Shown one piece after another: positions 1-5,805 of a stretch of 6,037 bases of DNA. How positions within the stretch are numbered: position 1 is the first letter of the stretch; each line of letters begins with the position of its first letter. The position numbers and the translations under genes were made by a program. Under the pieces are notes generated by a model. That model had not been told where the DNA came from. It saw only the letters and a program-made list of their open reading frames with translations, and did no database searches. The DNA comes from Clostridiaceae bacterium (GTDB lineage Bacteria; Bacillota; Clostridia; Saccharofermentanales; DTU023), in contig JAAZGN010000077.1 of the NCBI GenBank assembly GCA_012511185.1, positions 1 to 6,037 on the forward strand, read 5' to 3'.

Positions 1-204
1 AAATCCTACCCTCAGGAAATGGCCGGTCGTTACGGTGCGGGGAAGGACTTTGAGGCCGCGGCACTTAGAATGGGCTGCCTTCTTTCCCGGGAAGAGGCTG
101 ATCTTTCACGATTCTCTACCATGCTGATTGACGATTTCCGCGCCGGCAGGATCGGCCATCTGACCCTTGAGTGGCCGCTTGAAGATAAGCTTTCCGATGA
201 CTGA
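1..204 (+). CDS. rbgA: Ribosome biogenesis GTPase RbgA (YlqF), C-terminal fragment
   Basis: Only the last 67 codons are present; the gene enters from the left edge in frame 1 and stops at TGA 202-204. RbgA is a circularly permuted GTPase that acts late in 50S subunit assembly. The GTPase motifs would lie upstream of the window. What is visible matches the helical C-terminal domain of the family: a KSYP start, an RYG segment, a helix with AAALRMGCLL, and the terminal signature DDFRAGRIGHLTLEWP, which corresponds to the conserved DFRxGxxGxxxLExP ending. The next gene encodes RNase HII, and rbgA followed by rnhB is a common Bacillota order, which supports the call. The last 8 bases overlap the preferred start of that gene, so the two are probably co-transcribed and translationally coupled. 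The identification rests on the tail motif and context, since the catalytic part is missing. Confidence 0.85.
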   Translation, partial: KSYPQEMAGRYGAGKDFEAAALRMGCLLSREEADLSRFSTMLIDDFRAGRIGHLTLEWPLEDKLSDD

Positions 205-1228
205 AGGCGGAGTGCAAGCCGTGATCCGCATCACCAAGCGTGACATCGACCGCTTCGAGGCAATGGCTGTTTTTGAGAAAGAGCTTCGGTCCAAAGGTTA
301 TCGGGCGGTAGCGGGTGTTGATGAAGCGGGCAGGGGACCGCTGGCCGGACCTGTGGTCGCCGCCGCCTGTATTTTACCTGAAGACGGAGTCTTTTATGGC
401 TTGAATGATTCAAAAAAAATGACCGCCCGGCGAAGAGACTATCTTTTTGAGCAAATCCGCAGAGATGCCAGTGCCTGGTCGATCGCCATGGTGGGCCCGG
501 AAGAAATCGACCGGACCAACATTTTGCTGGCCACGAAGGAAGCCATGAAGAGAGCCCTTTCCGAGTTGCCGCGTAAGCCGGATATGGCATTGATTGATGC
601 GGTCTCCCTTCAAGGCTTTGACTATCCGGTGCTTGCCGAGCCAAAAGGTGACGCCAGGCACAATGTGATCGCAGCCGCATCCGTCCTGGCCAAGGTTGCA
701 AGAGACCGGATGATGGAGAACTGGGATAAGGTTTATCCGGCTTACGGATTCGCCTCCCATAAAGGCTACGGGACCCGCGCCCACATCGATGCCATCAAGC
801 AATATGGCGCGTGCCCGATCCACCGCAGAAGTTTCCTTTCGGGAATCAGTGGTAAAGCTGTTGAACAGTCTCCTTACCATATCGGGTTGAGAATTGAACG
901 GTTGATCGCGCAGGAATTGATTACCCAAGGACATCAAATACTTGAACACCGTTACGCAGTCCAGGGAGTTGGTGAGATCGATTTCATTTCCCTTTTTCAG
1001 GGTACCCTGCATATTATTGAGTGCAAGGGCAGGGGAGGCGGGACCCTTTTTTTCGGAGGCGTTGAGCAGGCACTTCAAAGTCCTCAGGTTGAGAAAATAC
1101 GAAGCGTTGCCGCATTGTGGACGGATCAGCACCGGGACCTGGCCGGCCGACCGATGGCCTTTCTTTACGCGGCAGCCGATCTTGACCGCGACGGACAAGT
1201 CGTCTCAATCCAGTTCATTCCCTTTTAA
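197..1228 (+). CDS. rnhB: Ribonuclease HII fused to a C-terminal YraN/UPF0102 endonuclease-like domain
   Basis: RNase HII cleaves the RNA strand of RNA/DNA hybrids and starts removal of single ribonucleotides from DNA. Numbered from ATG 197 (343 aa), the RNase HII domain spans about 35-218. GVDEAGRGPLAGP gives catalytic D42 and E43, LIDA gives D134, KGDA gives D152; NDSKK, AKVARDRMM, KGYGT and HRRSF also match. RNase HII alone is usually 200-260 aa. The extra part, about 230-343, looks like YraN/UPF0102: a GLRIE opening helix, GEID at 259-262, a strand ending E275-C-K277-G-R, then a helical part with VEKIRSVAAL. This is the restriction-endonuclease-like layout with D262, E275 and K277. The usual RFDV strand is diverged (MAFL). 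In many Bacillota yraN is a separate gene beside rnhB. ATG 197 was chosen because it overlaps the rbgA stop (ATGACTGA); GTG 221 with GGAG at 209-212 is a serious alternative, and TTG 167 is less likely. No stop or frameshift separates the domains. Confidence 0.92.
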   Translation: MTEGGVQAVIRITKRDIDRFEAMAVFEKELRSKGYRAVAGVDEAGRGPLAGPVVAAACILPEDGVFYGLNDSKKMTARRRDYLFEQIRRDASAWSIAMVGPEEIDRTNILLATKEAMKRALSELPRKPDMALIDAVSLQGFDYPVLAEPKGDARHNVIAAASVLAKVARDRMMENWDKVYPAYGFASHKGYGTRAHIDAIKQYGACPIHRRSFLSGISGKAVEQSPYHIGLRIERLIAQELITQGHQILEHRYAVQGVGEIDFISLFQGTLHIIECKGRGGGTLFFGGVEQALQSPQVEKIRSVAALWTDQHRDLAGRPMAFLYAAADLDRDGQVVSIQFIPF

Positions 1229-1270
1229 ACCGGTTGTTCCCGACCTACAAAACTCGCCCGTCCTCACGTC

Positions 1271-1298
1271 TTTTCGTACCCTGTATCTATGATATGAT
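1271..1298 (+). promoter_or_regulatory. Candidate promoter for the gntR–desulfurase–thiI unit (extended -10)
   Basis: TGATATGAT at 1290-1298 fits an extended -10 (TGn followed by TATGAT at 1293-1298). An overlapping second TATGAT lies at 1288-1293. The -35 is poor: the best candidate is TTTTCG at 1271-1276 with a 16-base spacer, so the TG motif would have to compensate. The element lies in the 101-base gap after rnhB and 32 bases before the gntR start, which suits a new transcription unit. Called by eye only. Confidence 0.5.
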
Positions 1299-1308
1299 GT
1301 AAGCATCA
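1295..1308. promoter_or_regulatory. Inverted repeat TGATG-N4-CATCA, possible operator
   Basis: A perfect 5-base inverted repeat with a TAAG spacer overlaps the 3' end of the candidate -10 and the probable transcription start. It ends 6 bases before the RBS of the GntR-family gene. GntR regulators bind short palindromes as dimers and often repress their own promoter, so this is a reasonable autoregulatory site. The arms are short and could arise by chance. Confidence 0.35.
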
Positions 1309-1314
1309 GTTTGC

Positions 1315-1321
1315 GGAGGAG
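1315..1321 (+). promoter_or_regulatory. Ribosome binding site of the GntR gene
   Basis: GGAGGAG sits 8 bases before ATG 1330. It is strong and fixes the start of the regulator gene. Confidence 0.8.
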
Positions 1322-1329
1322 ACGTCACC

Positions 1330-2055
1330 ATGAAACTTGATCGGCACAGCAGTGTTCCACTATATGCGCAGTTACGGGAATTAATCGTCGAACGTATTCA
1401 GGAGGGTGTCTACCGGCAGGGGGAGCGCATTCCTTCGGAGATGACGTTGTGCGAGGAACTCGACTTGTCCCGGCCAACTGTCAGGCAAGCCATCGCCGAC
1501 CTCGTTTCGGACGGTATACTCGAGATACAAAAAGGAAGGGGAACCTTTGTCGCCGTTGAGCCGGAGCGCTTTTCCATTCCTCACTTCAATGCCTTGACTT
1601 TCAGTTTTCTTAATCTCTCTTCTTATGATGATATCAATCTGCAACCGGTTCAACACATGGATCCCGACCCGGAACTGGACGCCGCTTTCAACATACCCGA
1701 TGTCAAGCATGCGGGCTACTGGATGCTCCAATGGCCTATCATGTTTGAAGAACGTGTCTACGGATGGTGTACCTCCCACATATCCGCCCAGGTTTTTCCC
1801 AATCTTGGCCAGAGTATTTCCTCCGGGAAACGCATGATTGAAATTAAGAGCAATAAGTACGCCTTTTTGCCGATCAAGGGAAATGTTGCCCTCTTGGCAA
1901 GACCGGCGAAAAACAGGGAAGCCATGGCGCTTGAGATCCCGCGAAGGACAATCGTCCTGGCCGTGTCCGGTCAGCTTTACGGGCGAAACGGATCTGTCTG
2001 TGAGCATTTGCGGGTCGTTCTGCGCCCGGATCTATTGCAACTGGAAATTAACTGA
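1330..2055 (+). CDS. GntR-family transcriptional regulator, HutC type (UTRA effector domain)
   Basis: A 241-aa cytoplasmic DNA-binding protein, a normal length for the HutC subfamily. The N-terminal winged helix-turn-helix covers about residues 8-75: VPLYAQLRELIVERI, then GERIPSEMTLCEELDLSRPTV with the recognition helix at about 46-58 (LSRPTVRQAIADL), and the wing QKGRGTFVA at 67-75. After a linker, residues about 95-238 resemble a UTRA ligand-binding domain, most clearly at the end (AMALEIPRRTIVLAVSGQLYG and the EHLRVVLRPD strand). UTRA regulators respond to small metabolites, but the sequence does not identify the ligand. The start is set by a strong RBS. The stop lies 5 bases before the cysteine desulfurase, so the gene leads a unit with the desulfurase and thiI and may regulate that unit and itself. 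The family call is firm; the target and effector are inference. Confidence 0.9.
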   Translation: MKLDRHSSVPLYAQLRELIVERIQEGVYRQGERIPSEMTLCEELDLSRPTVRQAIADLVSDGILEIQKGRGTFVAVEPERFSIPHFNALTFSFLNLSSYDDINLQPVQHMDPDPELDAAFNIPDVKHAGYWMLQWPIMFEERVYGWCTSHISAQVFPNLGQSISSGKRMIEIKSNKYAFLPIKGNVALLARPAKNREAMALEIPRRTIVLAVSGQLYGRNGSVCEHLRVVLRPDLLQLEIN

Positions 2056-2060
2056 AGACC

Positions 2061-3215
2061 TTGTTTTACGATTTTGATACAACGGCAACTTCTCCGGTTT
2101 TGCCTGAAGTTTTGGAGGCTTATGCCCTCCGCCTGGCTGAGGCGGCCAATAATCCCTCTTCGCCCCATGCCGGCGGGATTCAGGCCGCCGGTCATTATGA
2201 TCGCGCCCGCCATTCCATCGCTCATTCCCTTGATTGTCTGCCGGAAAATATCATTTTTACTTCGGGCGGTACGGAATCAATCAACCATGCCCTCAAGGGC
2301 ACAGCCGGCCAGTTGCGTAAACTGCCTGGACGGGTGGTAACGTCTGCCGGCGAGCACGATGCTGTTCTGGCGTCTTTGGAATACCTCCGTGAAAGCCGGA
2401 ATTTTGAACTTGTACGCATACCACTTCTTGGTAGCGGGCAGGTGGACGGGGGCGCGCTGCGGGTAGCCTTGAAAGAAGCCGCCCCTTCACTGGTCAGCCT
2501 GATCGCCGTGAGCAATGAGACGGGCGCGATCAATGAGCTCCCCACGCTGGTTCCCGCCATTCGACGCCTGGCCCCCCAGGCGGTTATTCATAGTGACATT
2601 GTGCAGGCTTGCGGTAAATTACCCTTTTCTTTCCGGACCTCATGCCTGGATCTGGCCTCAGTCGCCGGCCATAAGATCGGCGCTCCAAAAGGAACCGGCC
2701 TGCTTATCAAGAGCGGGAATATCCGGCTGACACCGCTCCTTCACGGCGGTGGCCAGCAATCAGGCTTTCGTTCGGGAACGGTTGATGTGCCGGGCGCCCT
2801 GGCGCTTGCGGAAGCGATTCGGATTCATGTGAGCCGGCTGGAAGACAGTCTGCAGGTGACCAGGACATTGCGACAGCAGTTCCTCCAAGAAATGGCCGAA
2901 CGAAGGATTCCCCATCAGGTGCTGTCGCCGCACGACGGCTCGCCTTATGTTCTGGCAGTCGCCTTTCCCGGGATCCGGGGTGAGACCCTCATGCACGCCC
3001 TGTCAGCCGAGTCAATCTACCTGTCCACAGGTTCTGCCTGCGGTTCCAAGCATGCAGGGGAGAACAGGGTCCTTGCCGCCATGGGCTATGACAGGAAGAC
3101 CATTCTTTCGGCGGTCCGGATCAGTTTCAACCCCAATCAAAGACAGGAAGACATCCGGATCCTTGCGGAACGCATTGCTGCCCACTTCGCACGCTATGCC
3201 ATCGAATCGCGCTAA
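2061..3215 (+). CDS. Cysteine desulfurase, IscS/NifS-like, probable sulfur donor to ThiI
   Basis: A PLP-dependent enzyme (384 aa, usual length) that converts cysteine to alanine and carries the sulfur as a cysteine persulfide. Family landmarks in order: an N-terminal FDTTATSP in place of the usual DNAATTP, NNPSSPHAGG at 30-39, FTSGGTES at 66-73, GEH with H99, SNETG with N152, HSDIVQ with D179 and Q182, AGHK with the PLP lysine K205, GGGQQSGFRSGT with R237, and STGSAC with the catalytic cysteine C327, followed by a long loop to VLAAMG as in IscS-type enzymes. The start must be TTG 2061, or CTG 2052 at most, because an in-frame TAA lies at 2049-2051 and the FYDFDTTAT segment is needed for the fold. 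No strong RBS precedes it, and the GntR stop is 5 bases away, which suggests translational coupling. The next gene is thiI, the arrangement of the Bacillus subtilis ThiI-dedicated desulfurase (there called NifZ). General Fe-S cluster supply cannot be excluded. Confidence 0.93.
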   Translation: MFYDFDTTATSPVLPEVLEAYALRLAEAANNPSSPHAGGIQAAGHYDRARHSIAHSLDCLPENIIFTSGGTESINHALKGTAGQLRKLPGRVVTSAGEHDAVLASLEYLRESRNFELVRIPLLGSGQVDGGALRVALKEAAPSLVSLIAVSNETGAINELPTLVPAIRRLAPQAVIHSDIVQACGKLPFSFRTSCLDLASVAGHKIGAPKGTGLLIKSGNIRLTPLLHGGGQQSGFRSGTVDVPGALALAEAIRIHVSRLEDSLQVTRTLRQQFLQEMAERRIPHQVLSPHDGSPYVLAVAFPGIRGETLMHALSAESIYLSTGSACGSKHAGENRVLAAMGYDRKTILSAVRISFNPNQRQEDIRILAERIAAHFARYAIESR

Positions 3216-3220
3216 GGAGG
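3214..3220 (+). promoter_or_regulatory. Ribosome binding site of thiI, overlapping the desulfurase stop
   Basis: AAGGAGG begins inside the TAA stop of the desulfurase and lies only 4 bases before GTG 3225. It decides for the GTG start: the ThiI reading frame has no better-placed start before its conserved LVRLGEITLKG segment. Confidence 0.75.
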
Positions 3221-3224
3221 GATT

Positions 3225-4451
3225 GTGACCGCCACCACCTGCCATCCCTTGATTCTGGTCCGGCTGGGAGAGATCACTCTCAAAGGACTCAACCGTGGCC
3301 GTTTCATCAGCCGCCTGATCGGAAATATGAAAAGACGCCTGACGGATTTGGGCGCCTTTGAGATTGAACAGAGTCATTCCCGCATTTGGGTCAGGGGTGC
3401 CGGTGACACGTCCTTAAAGGATGAAACGCTGATGTGGGAAGCGATCGACAGGCTGTCCCGTGTCTTTGGTATCGTCTCGGTCAGTCCCGCCCTTGAGCTG
3501 GAAGCAGACTATGAGGCTCTGAAACAGATACTTGTGGATTATGCGCAGGATATTTTGCGGGGAGCCGAAAAGAGAACCTTCAAGATTGAGGCTCGCCGCG
3601 TTGACAAGACCTTCCCCTTAAGCTCCTATGAGCTTTGTTGTGAACTGGGAGCTGCCCTCCTTGAGCGATGGCCTGATCAGCTGACCGTCAGGATGAATGA
3701 ACCCGACCTTACTTTTTTCGTCGAGGTCAGAGACTGCATATATCTCTACCATAATATTGTGGAAGGAGCCAAAGGCTTGCCGGTCGGCATGAGCGGGCGT
3801 GGCATGCTTTTATTGTCAGGCGGAATCGACAGCCCGGTGGCCGGCTACTTGATGGCTTCCCGCGGCATGATCATCGACGCCATCTACTTTCATACTTTCC
3901 CCTACACGGGCCCCCAAGCACTGGCCAAGGTAGAAAAACTGGCGGCTCTCCTTGCCCGTTATGCAGGCCGGATCAATCTCTATGTCGTCAATTTCACAGA
4001 CATCCAGCTTGAGTTGAATGAGTTTTGCCCGCAAGACATGCTGACGGTTGTCATGCGCCGCGTCATGACCCGCATAGCATCCAGACTGGCGCAAAAGACA
4101 GGAGCAAAAGCCCTTATTACGGGCGAAAGCCTTGGTCAGGTAGCGAGCCAGACATTGGAGGCGCTCGTTACGACTGACGCTGTGGCGGACAGGCCGGTCT
4201 TTCGACCCCTGGTTGGCATGGATAAGAACGATACCATCGAAATCGCCCGCAGGATTGGAACTTTTGAAACATCCATCCTTCCTTACGACGATTGTTGCAC
4301 CGTTTTTGTGTCCAGGCATCCAAAAACCCACCCTTCACTCGAGGATGCTTCCCGGGCAGAGAGAGATCTCAATATGGACGGGATCGTCCGCGTTGCCATG
4401 GAAAGAATATCAAGAAAAGAAATCGACCCGCACACAGCCGCCGGGGTGTAG
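3225..4451 (+). CDS. thiI: tRNA 4-thiouridine synthase ThiI (no rhodanese domain)
   Basis: ThiI adenylates uridine 8 of tRNA and replaces its oxygen with sulfur; in some bacteria it also serves thiamine thiazole synthesis. The 408-aa protein shows the expected order: LVRLGEITLKGLNRG at 11-25 (ferredoxin-like N-terminal domain), a THUMP region at about 60-170, and a PP-loop ATPase domain with LLLSGGIDSPVAGYL (SGGIDS at 198-203). It also has MRRVMTRIAS, TGESLGQVASQTLE at 299-312, FRPLVGMDKND with K334, and PYDDCCTVFVSRHP carrying the Cys357-Cys358 pair. It ends soon after this, as Bacillus ThiI does; the extra C-terminal rhodanese domain of Escherichia coli ThiI is absent. Sulfur is therefore probably handed over directly by the desulfurase encoded 9 bases upstream, with a cysteine of the CC motif as acceptor. 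The gene is the last of its unit: 109 bases and a small hairpin separate it from glyA. Confidence 0.96.
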   Translation: MTATTCHPLILVRLGEITLKGLNRGRFISRLIGNMKRRLTDLGAFEIEQSHSRIWVRGAGDTSLKDETLMWEAIDRLSRVFGIVSVSPALELEADYEALKQILVDYAQDILRGAEKRTFKIEARRVDKTFPLSSYELCCELGAALLERWPDQLTVRMNEPDLTFFVEVRDCIYLYHNIVEGAKGLPVGMSGRGMLLLSGGIDSPVAGYLMASRGMIIDAIYFHTFPYTGPQALAKVEKLAALLARYAGRINLYVVNFTDIQLELNEFCPQDMLTVVMRRVMTRIASRLAQKTGAKALITGESLGQVASQTLEALVTTDAVADRPVFRPLVGMDKNDTIEIARRIGTFETSILPYDDCCTVFVSRHPKTHPSLEDASRAERDLNMDGIVRVAMERISRKEIDPHTAAGV

Positions 4452-4453
4452 TC

Positions 4454-4472
4454 ATCAGGCGACCCTGATTTT
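4454..4472 (+). terminator. Weak terminator-like hairpin after thiI
   Basis: ATCAGG and CCTGAT form a perfect 6-bp stem around a CGAC loop, starting 2 bases after the thiI stop. The stem is followed by only three more T residues before G. The position suits the end of the thiI unit, but the short stem and short T-run make it a poor intrinsic terminator, so partial read-through into glyA is plausible. Confidence 0.35.
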
Positions 4473-4483
4473 GGCACTTGCCA
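4472..4483. repeat. Short inverted repeat TGGCA-CT-TGCCA upstream of glyA
   Basis: A perfect 5-base inverted repeat with a 2-base centre lies 78 bases before glyA, directly after the thiI hairpin. It overlaps GCCATGGC (4480-4487), another 8-base palindrome. It could be a protein-binding site ahead of the glyA promoter or chance. No regulator is identified. Confidence 0.25.
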
Positions 4484-4512
4484 TGGCTGTTACACGCGCG
4501 CAAAAGCAACTG

Positions 4513-4524
4513 TGTTACTATACT
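4513..4524 (+). promoter_or_regulatory. Candidate -10 region for glyA
   Basis: TGTTACTAT at 4513-4521 can be read as an extended -10, and TATACT at 4519-4524 as an ordinary -10; they overlap. Neither has a convincing -35 at 16-18 bases: TTACAC at 4490-4495 is 20 bases from the first. The location, about 40 bases before the glyA start, fits a promoter with a short leader. Confidence 0.35.
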
Positions 4525-4543
4525 GATGTACAAATTTTCCCTT

Positions 4544-4552
4544 TAAGGAGGT
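4544..4552 (+). promoter_or_regulatory. Strong ribosome binding site of glyA
   Basis: TAAGGAGGT is a 9-base match to the 16S anti-Shine-Dalgarno complement, 8 bases before ATG 4561. It settles the glyA start, although the reading frame stays open far upstream into thiI. Confidence 0.85.
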
Positions 4553-4560
4553 ATACAATA

Positions 4561-5805
4561 ATGCCGTACGACCACGTCAAGGCCGTTGATCCTGATGTTT
4601 ACAAGTCCCTGCTGGATGAACTCGGGCGTCAGCGCCAGAACCTCGAGCTGATTGCCTCGGAGAACTTTGTCAGCCAGGCTGTTTTAGAAGCAATGGGCTC
4701 CATCATGACCAACAAATACGCAGAAGGCTATCCAGGAAGACGCTATTATGGCGGCTGTGAATTTGTTGACATTGCCGAGCAATTGGCCATTGACCGCGCC
4801 AAAGAACTATTCGGGGCGGAACATGCCAACGTCCAGCCGCATTCTGGAGCTTCGGCCAACACAGCTGTCTATTATGCCATGCTGGAGCCCGGGGATACCA
4901 TCCTCGGCCTGGATCTTGCCCACGGCGGCCACCTGACGCACGGCATGAAGATCAACATTTCAGGCAGATATTATCACGCGGAAGCCTATCAAGTGGACCC
5001 GGTTACGGAACAGATCGACTACGATATTGTCCGTAAGCGCGCCCGCGACTTCAAACCAAAAATGATCGTGACGGGCGCCAGCGCCTACCCGCGCGCCATC
5101 GACTTCAAGGCATTTCGCGAAATTGCCGATGAAGTCGGTGCACTCCTGCTCGTCGACATGGCCCATATCGCGGGACTGATCGCTGCGGGCCTCCATATGA
5201 ATCCTGTACCCTACGCTGATTTTGTCACTTCAACTACTCATAAAACGCTCCGGGGCCCACGCGGGGGTATCATCCTGTGCAAGGAGGAGTACCGCCGCAA
5301 GATCGACTCGGCTGTTTTCCCGGGACTCCAGGGAGGTCCCTTGATGCATGTCATCGCGGCCAAGGCCGTTGCATTCAAAGAAGCGCTTGATCCATCCTTT
5401 AATGCGTACCAGGCGAGGGTCGTCGATAATGCACGTGTCCTGGGCCAAGCGCTCGTCGAACGCGGCATCGAACTGGTGTCGGGTGGCACTGACACCCATC
5501 TGCTTCTGCTTAAGTTAAAAAGTGCCGGTGTAACAGGAAAAGAGATGCAGGAACGCCTGGACAGCGTTCACATCACGACCAATAAGAACACGGTTCCCTT
5601 CGAGACTGAATCGCCCATGGTGACATCCGGACTGCGCATCGGAACGCCTGCCGTCACGACGCGCGGTATGGGTGAGGCTGAAATGCGTGAAATCGCCGAA
5701 TTGATCGCCAAGGCGGTATTTGAGTTTGACCTGAGCCGGGAGGAGATCCGCAGCCGTGTGGCAGCGCTCTGCGAGCGATTCCCACTCTACCATGACCTCA
5801 TCTGA
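4561..5805 (+). CDS. glyA: Serine hydroxymethyltransferase
   Basis: A cytoplasmic PLP enzyme that converts serine and tetrahydrofolate to glycine and 5,10-methylene-tetrahydrofolate, the main source of one-carbon units. The protein has 414 aa, typical of bacterial GlyA. Motifs in order: LELIASENFVS at 28-38, NKYAEGYPGRRYYGG at 51-65 (E55), HSGASAN at 94-100, LAHGGHLTHG at 119-128, GASAYPR at 162-168, LVDMAHIAG with D199 and H202, TTHKTLRGPRGG with the PLP lysine K228, FPGLQGGP, and TSGLRIGTPA with R359. The frame is open back to 4213, but that part lies inside thiI in another frame, has no homology and would bypass the strong RBS, so ATG 4561 is the start. The gap before it holds a -10-like element, so it may have its own promoter. 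Its 3' end overlaps rarA by 14 bases, which suggests one transcript. No riboswitch or T-box is recognisable in the short leader. Confidence 0.97.
   Translation: MPYDHVKAVDPDVYKSLLDELGRQRQNLELIASENFVSQAVLEAMGSIMTNKYAEGYPGRRYYGGCEFVDIAEQLAIDRAKELFGAEHANVQPHSGASANTAVYYAMLEPGDTILGLDLAHGGHLTHGMKINISGRYYHAEAYQVDPVTEQIDYDIVRKRARDFKPKMIVTGASAYPRAIDFKAFREIADEVGALLLVDMAHIAGLIAAGLHMNPVPYADFVTSTTHKTLRGPRGGIILCKEEYRRKIDSAVFPGLQGGPLMHVIAAKAVAFKEALDPSFNAYQARVVDNARVLGQALVERGIELVSGGTDTHLLLLKLKSAGVTGKEMQERLDSVHITTNKNTVPFETESPMVTSGLRIGTPAVTTRGMGEAEMREIAELIAKAVFEFDLSREEIRSRVAALCERFPLYHDLI

Noticed and set aside
410..1198. 262-codon open frame on the minus strand
   Set aside because: It lies entirely antisense to the RNase HII–YraN gene, whose protein has clear family motifs in the + frame. 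The antisense translation shows no recognisable domain.
1228..1235. AACCGGTT palindrome just after the RNase HII stop, considered as part of a terminator
   Set aside because: Too short to form a stable hairpin and not followed by a T-run; no intrinsic terminator is visible in this gap.
942..1292. 116-codon + frame across the end of rnhB and the gap
   Set aside because: It overlaps the YraN domain in another frame and has no RBS or recognisable motif.
1381..2007. 208-codon open frame on the minus strand
   Set aside because: Antisense shadow of the GntR gene, with no recognisable motif or RBS.
3816..4331. 171-codon open frame on the minus strand
   Set aside because: Antisense shadow of the highly conserved PP-loop half of ThiI; composition effect only.
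4213..4560. N-terminal extension of GlyA by 116 codons into thiI
   Set aside because: The frame is open, but the translation is unlike any SHMT, overlaps thiI in another frame, and ignores the near-perfect RBS at 4544-4552 before ATG 4561.
4452..4560. Glycine riboswitch or T-box leader for glyA
   Set aside because: The gap is short and lacks recognisable T-box or glycine aptamer signatures, and there is no antiterminator or terminator pair before the RBS.
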